A stretch of 16,057 bases of DNA, taken from CAMYLR01 sp039590215 (lineage in GTDB: Bacteria > Gemmatimonadota > Gemmatimonadetes > JACCXV01 > JAHWKZ01). The stretch is from positions 1-16,057 of the forward strand of contig JBDHFX010000026.1 in NCBI GenBank assembly GCA_039590215.1. Direction: 5' to 3'. Positions 6,554 to 14,682 of the stretch are shown one piece after another. The notes under the pieces are model-generated. The model had not been told where the DNA came from. It saw only the letters and a list, made by a program, of their open reading frames with translations, and did no database searches. Within the stretch, counting starts at the first letter, position 1. The number at the start of each line of letters is the position of its first letter. The translations under genes were made by a program, and so were the position numbers.

Positions 6554-8434
6554 ATGAGGCTTCTCCCGGGGCGTTCCCCGGTGTCGCTCGTGGTGCTGCT
6601 CGCGGCCGCGACCCCGACTCCTGCGGCCGCCACCCAACTCCAGGATTCGCTGCTCGTTCACGTTCAGTATCCGGCCGCTGGTCAGGCGCTGACCGCCTCG
6701 GACTCGACTTTTGTGTTCGGCCGAGTGGAAGGCGCTCCAGCGACCGACGTCCAGCTCAGCGTGAACGGCGAGCCGGTCGTAGTCCATCCATCGGGTGGAT
6801 GGCTGGCCTTTGTACCGGTCGCGCCCGACTCGTTCACGTTCTCGATCCGCGCGGTTGCTGGCGACCGCGAGAGCCTGACGCCGCACACGGTATGGGTTCC
6901 GGCGCCGCCGGGTACGCCGGGCGATCCCGAGCTCGGTTATCGGCCCGAGACGATCGCGCCGGTCGGTCCGCTAGAGGCGTACGCTGGCGATACGTTGAGG
7001 GTCCAAATCGCGGCGGCTCCCGATCAAAGCGTCTCCGCCCGGATCGGCGATCGCCAAACGCCATTGGTCGCCGCGCGGTCGTGGAACGGCAATGCGGGTC
7101 GCCAGGTGTTCGGTTCGGCCGAGCCGGTGGATGGTGCCGTTCCGGCTGCCGCGGCGGGTGAGCGTTGGCTCACCTACGCAGGGGACGTCTACTTGCGGAT
7201 CGCCGGCTCGCTGTCGGACTCGCTGTTTCTCGATCTGGAGTCGGCCGATGGTTTGACCCGATCAGTACCGGTGACGACAGTCGACTACCTCGATCCGACC
7301 GATATCCGGGTGGCGGTGCTGGACGACGACACCGCGGGCACCGGCCGGACAGACGGCCGGGTCGTGGCTCGCGCCGGCCCGGGTCAGGGGTACACCTTGT
7401 TGCTGCCCAACGGCACGCTGGCCGCGCTCGGTCGGCGCGACGGCGACCAGCGGGAGATCGTTCTCGGTCCGGGCCGGAGCGCGTGGGTGGCGGCGACCGA
7501 GACGGTGGAGATCGACGCGCCAAGTCCCCGGAGTGGCGTCCCAGTCGTCCGGACGCGCATTCGCGGCCACTGGAGCGAGGTCGTGATCCCGCTGACCAGT
7601 CGTCTGCCGTTCCATATCGAACAGCGGCTCGACCCAGTGCGGTACAGGGTTTCGATCTACGGTGCGACCTCGGATACCGATTGGGTGCGTTACACGCGCG
7701 ATCCGATGATCGAATCGATCGACTGGAGCCAACCGGCTCGCGGCGTATATCGGCTCGACATCGCGCTCGACGCCGATCAAGCCTGGGGATATCGACCGTA
7801 TTGGGAGGGGAACCACCTGGTGGTCGCGTTCCGCCACCCGCCGTCTGCGCTCGACGACCACCGTTTCCGCTCGCGCCTCCACGGCGTGCGGGTGATCGTG
7901 GATCCAGGTCACAACCCTGATCCTGGCGCGATTGGCCCCACCGGGTTCGAGGAGCGGGAGGCGAATCTGGCGATCGCGCTCGAGTTGGCCGAGATCCTGG
8001 AGACGCGCGGTGCCGAGCCCGTCCTGACCCGCGCCGAGCCGGACTCCGCCCTGGGGCTCTATGATCGCACCTCGATCGCGGTTAGGGCGGGTGGGGACGT
8101 GTTCGTCTCGATCCACAACAATGCCCTCCCGGATGGCGTGAACCCGTTCGTCAACAACGGCACTTCGACGTACTTCTACCATCCGCAGAGCCGTCCACTA
8201 GCCGAGGCAATTCAACGTGAGCTACGGATCAAGACAGAGCTGCCTGACTTCGGCGTCAACCACGGCAACCTGGCGGTGCTGCGGATGAATGAGATGGTTT
8301 CGGTGTTAGTTGAGGGCGCTTTCATGATGATACCCGAGCAAGAGACGCTTCTCAGAACGCGCGAGTTCCGGCGCCGCATAGCGACCGCGGTGGCGGATGG
8401 CATCGAGCAGTTCCTAGATAGCAGAGACCGATAG
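6554..8434 (+). CDS. N-acetylmuramoyl-L-alanine amidase (Amidase_3), exported
   Basis: A 626-residue exported zinc amidase that would cut the bond between N-acetylmuramic acid and the stem peptide of peptidoglycan. A signal peptide occupies about residues 1-27 ('SLVVLLAAATPTPAAA'). A long N-terminal part follows: an Ig-like stretch (about 33-115), a beta-rich middle with an SH3-like segment (about 265-315) and an AMIN-like region (about 350-432). The catalytic domain is C-terminal, about 443-620. Zinc ligands are His453 in 'VDPGHN', Glu467 in 'EEREANL' and His521 in 'SIHNN', with catalytic Glu587 in 'LVEGAF'. All are present, so it should be active. The only ATG near the front is used. The DUF1028 gene begins 14 bases after its stop, so they probably form an operon. 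It resembles AmiC-type amidases but is longer because of the extra N-terminal domains. Confidence 0.92.
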   Translation: MRLLPGRSPVSLVVLLAAATPTPAAATQLQDSLLVHVQYPAAGQALTASDSTFVFGRVEGAPATDVQLSVNGEPVVVHPSGGWLAFVPVAPDSFTFSIRAVAGDRESLTPHTVWVPAPPGTPGDPELGYRPETIAPVGPLEAYAGDTLRVQIAAAPDQSVSARIGDRQTPLVAARSWNGNAGRQVFGSAEPVDGAVPAAAAGERWLTYAGDVYLRIAGSLSDSLFLDLESADGLTRSVPVTTVDYLDPTDIRVAVLDDDTAGTGRTDGRVVARAGPGQGYTLLLPNGTLAALGRRDGDQREIVLGPGRSAWVAATETVEIDAPSPRSGVPVVRTRIRGHWSEVVIPLTSRLPFHIEQRLDPVRYRVSIYGATSDTDWVRYTRDPMIESIDWSQPARGVYRLDIALDADQAWGYRPYWEGNHLVVAFRHPPSALDDHRFRSRLHGVRVIVDPGHNPDPGAIGPTGFEEREANLAIALELAEILETRGAEPVLTRAEPDSALGLYDRTSIAVRAGGDVFVSIHNNALPDGVNPFVNNGTSTYFYHPQSRPLAEAIQRELRIKTELPDFGVNHGNLAVLRMNEMVSVLVEGAFMMIPEQETLLRTREFRRRIATAVADGIEQFLDSRDR

Positions 8435-8448
8435 AACAGGAGGAGGAG

Positions 8449-9519
8449 ATGGTGCGTAAGCTTTTGGTCACCGCCGCTGCGGTGGTCGCGCCGTTCGCCG
8501 CGACCGCTGCCAACGGGCAGGACGGGCCCGGCGGCGACCGCCCGCTGCGTCCGGTGGCGACGTACTCGATCGTAGCCCGGGATCCGGCTACCGGCGAGCT
8601 CGGGGTGGCGGTTCAGTCACATTGGTTCAGCGTCGGGCCGATCGTTCCGTGGGCTGAGGCCGGTGTCGGAGCGGTGGCGACCCAGTCGTTCGTGGATCCA
8701 TCGTATGGACCACTGGGGCTCGACCTGATGCGTGCCGGCAAGTCGGCGACCCAAGCACTCGGCGGCTTGGTCGAGTCGGACGCGCACCCCGAGGTGCGAC
8801 AGGTGGCAATGATCGATGCCCAGGGCATCGTCGCCGCCCACACCGGCGCGAACGCGATCATCGCCGCCGGGCACCAGACCGGGGAGAACTACAGCGTTCA
8901 GGCCAACTTGATGGAGAGCTCGACCGTGTGGCCGGCGATGGCGCGCGCGTTCGAGGGCGCTCAGGGTGACCTCGCCGAGCGGCTGTTGGCCGCACTCGAG
9001 GCGGCCCAGGCCGAAGGCGGCGATATCCGAGGTCGGCAATCGGCGGCGCTGCTGGTGGTGTCGGGCGAGCCGACCGGCCGACCGTGGGTCGATCGCACGT
9101 TCGATTTGCGGGTCGAAGACCATGAGCGCCCGCTGGTCGAGTTGCGCCGGTTGCTGCACCTAGCGCGTGCCTATCGCGAGATGAACGCCGGCGATGAGGC
9201 GATGAGCGACAGTGATGTGGCGGCTGCCGTCGAACATTACAACCAGGCTGCAGAGATGGTTCCAGAGAGCGCCGAGATGGTGTACTGGGCGGGCGTCACG
9301 CTGGCGGGCGAGGGGCGAGTCGAGGAGAGCCTACCGCGATTCGAGCGTGCGTTTGGTGCCGATCCGCGATGGGCGGTGCTCACGCCGCGTCTCATTCCGG
9401 CTGGGCTACTGCCCAACGACGTCGAGTTGCTCGAACGGATCTTGAGCGTGGCTGGCGGCGAGCCGGGGCTGGCCGAGTGGGAGCGTCTCGCCGAGCTACA
9501 GAAGATCGAGCCGCGATAA
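8449..9519 (+). CDS. Exported DUF1028 protein with C-terminal TPR region
   Basis: A 356-residue protein. A signal peptide (about residues 1-21, 'LLVTAAAVVAPFAATAA') is followed by the DUF1028 domain (about 37-225). This domain belongs to a family related to Ntn hydrolases, whose substrate is not established. The family opening 'TYSIVARDPATGELGVAV' starts at Thr38, the residue expected to act as nucleophile if the domain is processed. 'GVGAVATQSFVDPSYGPLGL' is the other conserved block. Residues about 235-330 look like TPR helices ('AAAVEHYNQAAEMVPESAEM'). The start is well supported: an AGGAGGAGG run lies just before the ATG. It is the second gene after the amidase with a 14-base gap. The context suggests an envelope or extracytoplasmic hydrolase, but no substrate can be assigned. 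Confidence 0.88.
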   Translation: MVRKLLVTAAAVVAPFAATAANGQDGPGGDRPLRPVATYSIVARDPATGELGVAVQSHWFSVGPIVPWAEAGVGAVATQSFVDPSYGPLGLDLMRAGKSATQALGGLVESDAHPEVRQVAMIDAQGIVAAHTGANAIIAAGHQTGENYSVQANLMESSTVWPAMARAFEGAQGDLAERLLAALEAAQAEGGDIRGRQSAALLVVSGEPTGRPWVDRTFDLRVEDHERPLVELRRLLHLARAYREMNAGDEAMSDSDVAAAVEHYNQAAEMVPESAEMVYWAGVTLAGEGRVEESLPRFERAFGADPRWAVLTPRLIPAGLLPNDVELLERILSVAGGEPGLAEWERLAELQKIEPR

Positions 9520-9583
9520 TGTGTCGCGTGCTCACGGCACTCGCATGGCACGGGTCTGATCACAGGTCCATTTTCAAGCGCCG

Positions 9584-10933
9584 ATGAACGATACCAATCA
9601 TCAATCCGACTGGGGCAACGTCGCCACCGGCAGTGTCATGGACCGCCTCGTCTCGCTATCGAAACGCCGCGGGTACGTGTTCCAATCGTCGGAGATCTAC
9701 GGCGGGATCGGCTCGACCTGGGACTACGGTCCGCTAGGGGTCGAGCTAAAGCGCAACATCAAGGATTTCTGGTGGCGGACGATGGTCGAGCGCCGCGACG
9801 ACATCGAAGGGTTGGACGCCGCCATCCTGATGTCGCCAAAGGTCTGGGAAGCCTCTGGCCACATCGACGGGTTCACCGATCCGCTAGTCGATTGCAAGAA
9901 CTGCAAGCATCGCTTTCGTGAGGACGAGATCGATCCCGACAAAGAGCCACGTTGTCCACGTTGTGGAATGGCGGATCTCTCGCCTGCCCGGCAGTTCAAT
10001 TTGATGTTCAAGACGTTTATGGGTCCGGTCGAGGACGACGCGTCGATCGTGTACCTCCGACCGGAGACCGCCCAGGGTATCTACGTGAATTTCCTCAACG
10101 TCATGAACGCCGCACGGCAAAAGCTCCCGTTTGGTATCGCTCAAATCGGAAAAGCGTTTCGCAACGAGATCACACCCGGCAACTTCATCTTTCGAACCCG
10201 CGAATTCGAGCAGATGGAGATGCAGTACTTCGTCCAGCCGGACTCGGCCGGTGAGTGGCTGGAGCGGTGGCTCGAAGAGCGAAACGGATGGTATCGCGAG
10301 CTGGGGATCCGCCAAGACAAGCTGCGCGTGCACGAGCACGGTGACGAAGAGCTTGCGCACTACGCGGCGGCCGCGTTCGACATCGAGTACGAGTTTCCGT
10401 TCGGCTGGCAGGAGTTGGAAGGGATACATAACCGGACCGACTTCGACCTTGCCGCGCACGAGCGGCGATCGGGCAAGAAGCTCTCGTACTTCGATGAAGA
10501 AACAAAGGAGCGATACGTTCCCTATATCATCGAGACGTCGGCTGGGGTCGATCGCACGCTGCTGGTTTGTTTGGTCGACGGATTCCGGGAGGAGGGTGAG
10601 GGCAAGGAGGCGCGTACTGTGCTGCGTCTCGATCCCCGGATCGCGCCGATCAAAGTCGCCGTCTTCCCGCTCGTCAAGCGGGACGGTATGCCCGAGATGG
10701 CGATCGAGGTTCACGCCGCTCTCAAGCGTCGCTGGAACGCTTTCTTCGATGATGGCGGCTCGATTGGGCGCCGGTACCGGCGTCAGGACGAGGCGGGTAC
10801 GCCGTTCTGTGTGACGGTTGATGGCGAGTCAACGAGCGATGGAACGGTAACGGTGCGGCACCGTGATTTGATGACCCAAGACCGAGTCGCGGCCGATCGG
10901 TTGGCCGAGTGGCTGGAGGATCACCTGACCTAA
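9584..10933 (+). CDS. glyQS: Glycyl-tRNA synthetase, homodimeric class II type
   Basis: A 449-residue cytoplasmic enzyme that charges tRNA-Gly with glycine. It is the single-chain alpha2 type, not the GlyQ/GlyS tetramer. 'GYVFQSSEIYGGIGSTWDYGPLG' near residues 30-52 is the family N-terminus. A zinc-type motif uses Cys104, Cys107, Cys124 and Cys127. Class II motif 2 is 'FRNEITP' (192-198) and motif 3 is 'ETSAGVDRTLL' with Arg324. The anticodon-binding domain fills about 345-449 ('IAPIKVAVFPL'). Length is normal. The ATG at 9584 has no clear Shine-Dalgarno; Met19 is a less likely alternative and also lacks one. It lies 64 bases after the DUF1028 gene and 38 bases before the pterin dehydratase gene, so it may share transcripts with both. 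Confidence 0.97.
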   Translation: MNDTNHQSDWGNVATGSVMDRLVSLSKRRGYVFQSSEIYGGIGSTWDYGPLGVELKRNIKDFWWRTMVERRDDIEGLDAAILMSPKVWEASGHIDGFTDPLVDCKNCKHRFREDEIDPDKEPRCPRCGMADLSPARQFNLMFKTFMGPVEDDASIVYLRPETAQGIYVNFLNVMNAARQKLPFGIAQIGKAFRNEITPGNFIFRTREFEQMEMQYFVQPDSAGEWLERWLEERNGWYRELGIRQDKLRVHEHGDEELAHYAAAAFDIEYEFPFGWQELEGIHNRTDFDLAAHERRSGKKLSYFDEETKERYVPYIIETSAGVDRTLLVCLVDGFREEGEGKEARTVLRLDPRIAPIKVAVFPLVKRDGMPEMAIEVHAALKRRWNAFFDDGGSIGRRYRRQDEAGTPFCVTVDGESTSDGTVTVRHRDLMTQDRVAADRLAEWLEDHLT

Positions 10934-10971
10934 GAGTCAGCCACTCTACTTGTAACGATAAAGGAACACCG

Positions 10972-11334
10972 ATGACGACCGAATTGACGCAACGGCACTG
11001 CGAGCCGTGCACGGCTAAGACACCGTCCCTCAAGCCGCCGGAGATCTTCAAGCTCCACGAGAAAACTTCCGATTGGGCTATCACCACCGGTCATAAGCTC
11101 GTTCGTACCTTTACATGTCCCGACTTCGTGGCAGCCATCAGTTTTGTCAATCGGATCGCCAAGCTGGCCGAAGCGGAGGACCATCATCCCAGCATTACCA
11201 TCGATTACCGCAAGGTCACATTCACGATCTGGACTCACGCGATCGACGATCTGTCGGAGAACGACTTCATACTCGCGGCCAAGATCGATGACGCCTACGC
11301 CCAGGGTGGCTTCGCAGGGGCCGGTCACGAGTGA
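10972..11334 (+). CDS. phhB: Pterin-4a-carbinolamine dehydratase
   Basis: A 120-residue cytoplasmic protein that dehydrates 4a-hydroxytetrahydrobiopterin, regenerating the pterin cofactor of aromatic amino acid hydroxylases. The catalytic signature is intact: 'EDHHPSITIDY' with His71-His72, and 'TH' with His89 followed by 'DLSENDFILAAKID' (Asp98). The N-terminal 'CEPCTA' extension is common in bacterial members. The ATG at 10972 is chosen over an in-frame upstream start at 10909 because AAAGGAA sits at the right distance and the extra residues would overlap glyQS. Its stop TGA overlaps the ATG of the DUF885 gene (TGATG). No phenylalanine hydroxylase gene is in the window, so the pterin partner is unknown here. 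Confidence 0.93.
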   Translation: MTTELTQRHCEPCTAKTPSLKPPEIFKLHEKTSDWAITTGHKLVRTFTCPDFVAAISFVNRIAKLAEAEDHHPSITIDYRKVTFTIWTHAIDDLSENDFILAAKIDDAYAQGGFAGAGHE

Positions 11335-13127
11335 TGGTGGCGCAGACCTCGGCAACCAAGCACGCCAAGACAGCCGATCGTTCGAACGACGGCTTTCGCG
11401 CCCGTTTCGCTTGGCTGGCCGATAACCCCGACCAGCTCCCCCCGGACGAGCGGCTACATGCGCTCTTCGATCTCGCGTGGGAGCGAACGATGACATGGAG
11501 CCCTGAGTTTGCGAGCCACGTCGGGTATGCGGCGGGAGACCACGGCGCCTGGAGTGACATGTCGCTGACGGCGATCGATGATCGCCGGGCCCAATCCGGG
11601 GATCCGTTGCCCGTGCTCGATGCGATTGATCCTGGGAGTCTGAGCGCCGGCGATCGCCTGAACCAGGAATTGTTTCGAAAAGAGGTCGAGGACGCGGTCG
11701 ATGGGGCGCGCTTCCCGGACCACCTGATGGCGGTGGATCAGATGAACGGTCTGCAACTGTCGGCCACCCGGATGCTGGCCATGATGCCAACCCGCGATGG
11801 GCCCGATTACGAAAACATTCTCTCGCGGTTGTCCGGGCTGCCGTTGCTCGTCGATCAGACGGTTACGCTGCTCGAACAGGGACTCGCCGATGGGTGGACC
11901 CAGCCGCGCGCCACGCTACGCGAGGTCCCCGACCAGATCGCGAGCCTTATTGTTGATGACCCAATGTCCAGCCCGCTGCTTCATCCCTTCAAGACGTTTC
12001 CCGGTGGCGTTTCGCTAGCGGATCGCGAGCGATTACGAGCAGACGCGATCGACGCGTACTCATCGCAGGTCGCACCTGCTTTACAGCGGCTCCACGATTA
12101 CATCGTCAATTCGTACACGCCCGGCGCGCGGGAATCGATCGCAGCCACCGCGCTGCCTGATGGCGAGGCTTGGTATGATTACAGCGTTCGGATACGGACG
12201 ACGACCGATCTTTCGCCACGCGAGATTCACGAGATTGGCCTGCGCGAGGTACAGCGTATTCGCGATGCGATGGAGGAAGTCATGACCGGCAGCGGATTCG
12301 AGGGGGACTTTGGAGCGTTTGCAAAGTTCTTGCGGACCGATCACCGGTTCTTCTATCAGCGTGCGGAGGATCTACTGGCCGGGTATCGCGATATCACGAA
12401 GCGCGCCGATGCCGAGCTGCCGCGACTCTTCAAGATTCTGCCCCGGTTGCCGTACGGTGTGATCGCGGTTCCCGACTACGCCGACGGCTCTCAGCCGGCG
12501 GCTTATTACCTGCCGGGTTCGCTCGAGGTCGGGCGTCCAGGGTACTTCTACGCCAACACCTTTGCTCTCGACGAACGACCAAAGTGGGAGATGGAGGCGC
12601 TGGCTCTCCACGAGGCGGTGCCCGGCCACCACCTTCAGATCGCGATCACGCAAGAGCTCGAAGCGTTGCCTGAGTTCCGGCGCCACGGTGGTTTCACGGC
12701 CTACATCGAAGGGTGGGGGTTGTACTCGGAGAGTCTCGGCGCGGAGATGGGGTTCTACCGCGATCCGTACAGCCAGTTCGGTCGCCTGTCGTTCGAGATG
12801 TGGCGCGCCATCCGGTTGGTCGTCGATACCGGGATGCATGCTCTCGGTTGGAGCCGTCAGCAGGCTATCGATTTCTTCGAACAGAGCTCGGGCCACACCG
12901 GCCACGATGTAAAGGTCGAGGTGGATCGCTACATCGTATGGCCCGGGCAGGCCCTGGCCTACAAGATTGGCGAGTTGAGGATCAAAGAATTGCGCACGGA
13001 AGCCCAGCGCGCTCTCGGCTCGTCTTTCGACGTGCGTGCTTTCCACGATGTAGTACTAGGCGAAGGGTCTCTGCCGCTCGACATTCTCGATCGTCGAGTT
13101 CACGCTTGGATCGACTCTCAGCGGTAG
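11334..13127 (+). CDS. DUF885 family, zinc-peptidase-like protein
   Basis: A 597-residue protein of the DUF885 family, which looks like a zinc metallopeptidase group but is poorly characterised. 'ALHEAVPGHHLQ' gives His426, Glu427, His432 and His433, the family's H-E-x-x-PGHH motif. 'YIEGWGLYSESLG' (Glu459 and neighbours) is the second conserved block and probably supplies another metal ligand. The start is the ATG at 11334, which overlaps the pterin dehydratase stop as TGATG, so translation is likely coupled. A GTG three bases upstream is the other option. Many relatives are exported, but the first 60 residues here show no hydrophobic signal segment, so a cytoplasmic location is expected. 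It ends 1 bp from the stop of the convergent GWxTD gene, with no room for a terminator between them. Confidence 0.9.
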   Translation: MVAQTSATKHAKTADRSNDGFRARFAWLADNPDQLPPDERLHALFDLAWERTMTWSPEFASHVGYAAGDHGAWSDMSLTAIDDRRAQSGDPLPVLDAIDPGSLSAGDRLNQELFRKEVEDAVDGARFPDHLMAVDQMNGLQLSATRMLAMMPTRDGPDYENILSRLSGLPLLVDQTVTLLEQGLADGWTQPRATLREVPDQIASLIVDDPMSSPLLHPFKTFPGGVSLADRERLRADAIDAYSSQVAPALQRLHDYIVNSYTPGARESIAATALPDGEAWYDYSVRIRTTTDLSPREIHEIGLREVQRIRDAMEEVMTGSGFEGDFGAFAKFLRTDHRFFYQRAEDLLAGYRDITKRADAELPRLFKILPRLPYGVIAVPDYADGSQPAAYYLPGSLEVGRPGYFYANTFALDERPKWEMEALALHEAVPGHHLQIAITQELEALPEFRRHGGFTAYIEGWGLYSESLGAEMGFYRDPYSQFGRLSFEMWRAIRLVVDTGMHALGWSRQQAIDFFEQSSGHTGHDVKVEVDRYIVWPGQALAYKIGELRIKELRTEAQRALGSSFDVRAFHDVVLGEGSLPLDILDRRVHAWIDSQR

Positions 13128-13128
13128 G

Positions 13129-14556
13129 TTACTCGTAAGCCGGGGCGAGTAGCGGGCACTCCACCGATCGTTCCTTTAGAAACCTCCGTTTGCGGCGCTC
13201 GAGCGAGCCCAACTCGCGTTGGTACACGCCGATGCTCTCCAGCTGATAATTGTTGAAACCGATTTGGTCGACAAAGATGATCCGGAAGTTATTGCGGTAG
13301 TAGAGCCATACCTCGAACGCTTCCGCTCCCGACGGTACCGGCTGTTGGTTGATCTCGTCGGGGGAGCCGAGCGTCAGGTAAACCCGGCCGCGGTCGCTGA
13401 GGTAGCCTGGACGAAGCGCGCTCTTCCACTCCCTGTTGGCGATCGCGATGCGGCGGAAATAGTCCTGCAGTTCCTCGTTTACCGCCGTTGCCGGTATGGG
13501 GTCGCGAATGCGCCAGAAACAGTTCCACGCTTCGATCCTGGCCTCGGCTCCGTTCACGTCCTTGAGGATCTTGAGTTCGTCCTTCGTAGCCGCGTACTTG
13601 ATCAGCGACAGCGCGTCCTTCCAGTTCTCGGCGATCCAACCGCCTGACCCAGCAATCATGAGCGGCGTGCTGTGACTGGTGATGACCTCTCCAGTGTCAT
13701 CGACCAATTCGATCTCGAACCGAAACTCACCGAACCGTGCATCGTCGTTCTCGAGCGAGCCGAAGAGCTGGGCCGTGCCGTCGCCTTCGGAAACAACCGC
13801 TTGCGACCAATCCGCTGCCGCTGCGCCGGCGGCTTCCGCCTCGGGGACGAGCTGCGCGCGCGCCGTGTATGGGCCGCCCTGATCAACGTGAGCCAAGTCG
13901 ATCATGAAATCGAACCGACTTGGAGCCGAAGAGTAATAGTGACTAGGACTGACCACGTAGCTGACGCCAGTATCGGTTGTTTGGTAAAGACGCAGGAGCA
14001 CCGGCTCGCTAACCGCGGCGACACTTGGGAACGGTGTGATCTCGAGGGTCGTCGAGGCGCGCGAGGCGTCGTTGGCATTCTGGTCTCGAACTGTGACCGA
14101 GAAGTCGTACGTCGCCGGAGTCACGGCCATCTCGGTCTGGAAGACGATCGTCTCGGTCACCAGCGTTGTCTCGTCGAAGGTTTCGACCTCGACGCTTTTG
14201 TCCCAACTCTGTTCTAGCGCGTCGACATCTCCATCTTCCGGATCGAACTCTGCCTTTACTTGATAGTTCGCCTGCCACAGACCATCGGTGGTGCGAACAA
14301 ACTGGAGGCTGCTGTTGGAGAGCGACACGCCGACCAACACTCGCACAGAGTCGGCGGCCGTCCCGGGTAAGAACCAGGTATCGGCGAAAAACCCAACGTC
14401 CCCTCGAGCTCGCAGTATCTCATGATCCTCGTAGAACCGATCGTTCGAGAAGATCTCTCTCAGGTCGATGTCCTGGCTGAAAGCCGATCGAGGTACCGCG
14501 ATCAGAGTAGGACCGGTGGCGAGCACGACGAGCGCAGCGAATCGCATCAGCTGCAT
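13129..14556 (-). CDS. Exported GWxTD-domain protein
   Basis: A 475-residue exported protein with a C-terminal GWxTD domain, found mainly in Bacteroidota, Acidobacteriota and Gemmatimonadota; function unknown. The start is the ATG at 14556, because AAGGAG lies 7 bases upstream. A GTG at 14580 is in frame but has no such site. A signal peptide follows ('MQLMRFAALVVLATG', cleavage probably near 'AFSQ'). The middle is beta-rich. The domain reads 'RPGYLSDRGRVYLTLGSPDEI' (from about residue 381), then 'FEVWLYY' and 'FRIIFVDQIG'. The signature is therefore GYLSD rather than the usual GWxTD, while the adjacent 'DRGRVY' and 'GSPDEI' are intact. It converges on the DUF885 gene and diverges from the lytic transglycosylase gene. 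Confidence 0.87.
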   Translation of the reverse strand: MQLMRFAALVVLATGPTLIAVPRSAFSQDIDLREIFSNDRFYEDHEILRARGDVGFFADTWFLPGTAADSVRVLVGVSLSNSSLQFVRTTDGLWQANYQVKAEFDPEDGDVDALEQSWDKSVEVETFDETTLVTETIVFQTEMAVTPATYDFSVTVRDQNANDASRASTTLEITPFPSVAAVSEPVLLRLYQTTDTGVSYVVSPSHYYSSAPSRFDFMIDLAHVDQGGPYTARAQLVPEAEAAGAAAADWSQAVVSEGDGTAQLFGSLENDDARFGEFRFEIELVDDTGEVITSHSTPLMIAGSGGWIAENWKDALSLIKYAATKDELKILKDVNGAEARIEAWNCFWRIRDPIPATAVNEELQDYFRRIAIANREWKSALRPGYLSDRGRVYLTLGSPDEINQQPVPSGAEAFEVWLYYRNNFRIIFVDQIGFNNYQLESIGVYQRELGSLERRKRRFLKERSVECPLLAPAYE

Positions 14557-14563
14557 AACAGCA

Positions 14564-14569
14564 CTCCTT
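14564..14569 (-). promoter_or_regulatory. Shine-Dalgarno that fixes the GWxTD start
   Basis: AAGGAG on the minus strand, 7 bases before the ATG at 14556. It lies inside the longer open frame that begins at a GTG at 14580, so it decides in favour of the shorter protein, which also begins with a cleaner signal peptide. Confidence 0.8.
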
Positions 14570-14602
14570 GTATGGAACACGGGGGCGGTTCGGGGATATG
14601 CA

Positions 14603-14618
14603 CGCTATTAAGATGCCA
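14603..14618 (-). promoter_or_regulatory. Possible sigma-54-like promoter for the GWxTD gene
   Basis: On the minus strand TGGCAT, five bases, TAGCG has GG and GC at sigma-54 spacing, with two mismatches to the best consensus. The implied start near 14592 gives a leader of about 36 bases carrying the Shine-Dalgarno. It is much weaker than the site at 4981-4996 and may be chance. Confidence 0.25.
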
Positions 14619-14626
14619 GGCCGGCG

Positions 14627-14640
14627 GGTGGCGAGCCACC
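14627..14640. repeat. Inverted repeat in the divergent GWxTD / lytic transglycosylase spacer
   Basis: GGTGG, loop CGAG, CCACC: a five-pair stem with a four-base loop, extendable by GCC/GGC across a bulge. It lies about 43 bp before the transglycosylase start and 71 bp before the GWxTD start. It has no T-run, so it is not a terminator; it could be an operator or a leader hairpin. Confidence 0.35.
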
Positions 14641-14682
14641 GGCTTCTGACCTAAATACCCGCGCGGCTCAATCAGGTTGCAT

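Noticed and set aside
7262..8182. A 306-codon minus-strand open frame inside the amidase gene
   Set aside because: It lies opposite a well-supported amidase domain and has no family features.
9546..9565. TGGCAC on the plus strand before glyQS, considered as a sigma-54 site
   Set aside because: The -12 half reads TGATC instead of TTGC, so the essential GC is missing.
9884..10714. A 276-codon minus-strand open frame inside glyQS
   Set aside because: It is antisense to a highly conserved synthetase; composition alone explains it.
10930..11790. A 286-codon minus-strand open frame across phhB and the DUF885 gene
   Set aside because: It covers two recognisable plus-strand genes and has no motif of its own.
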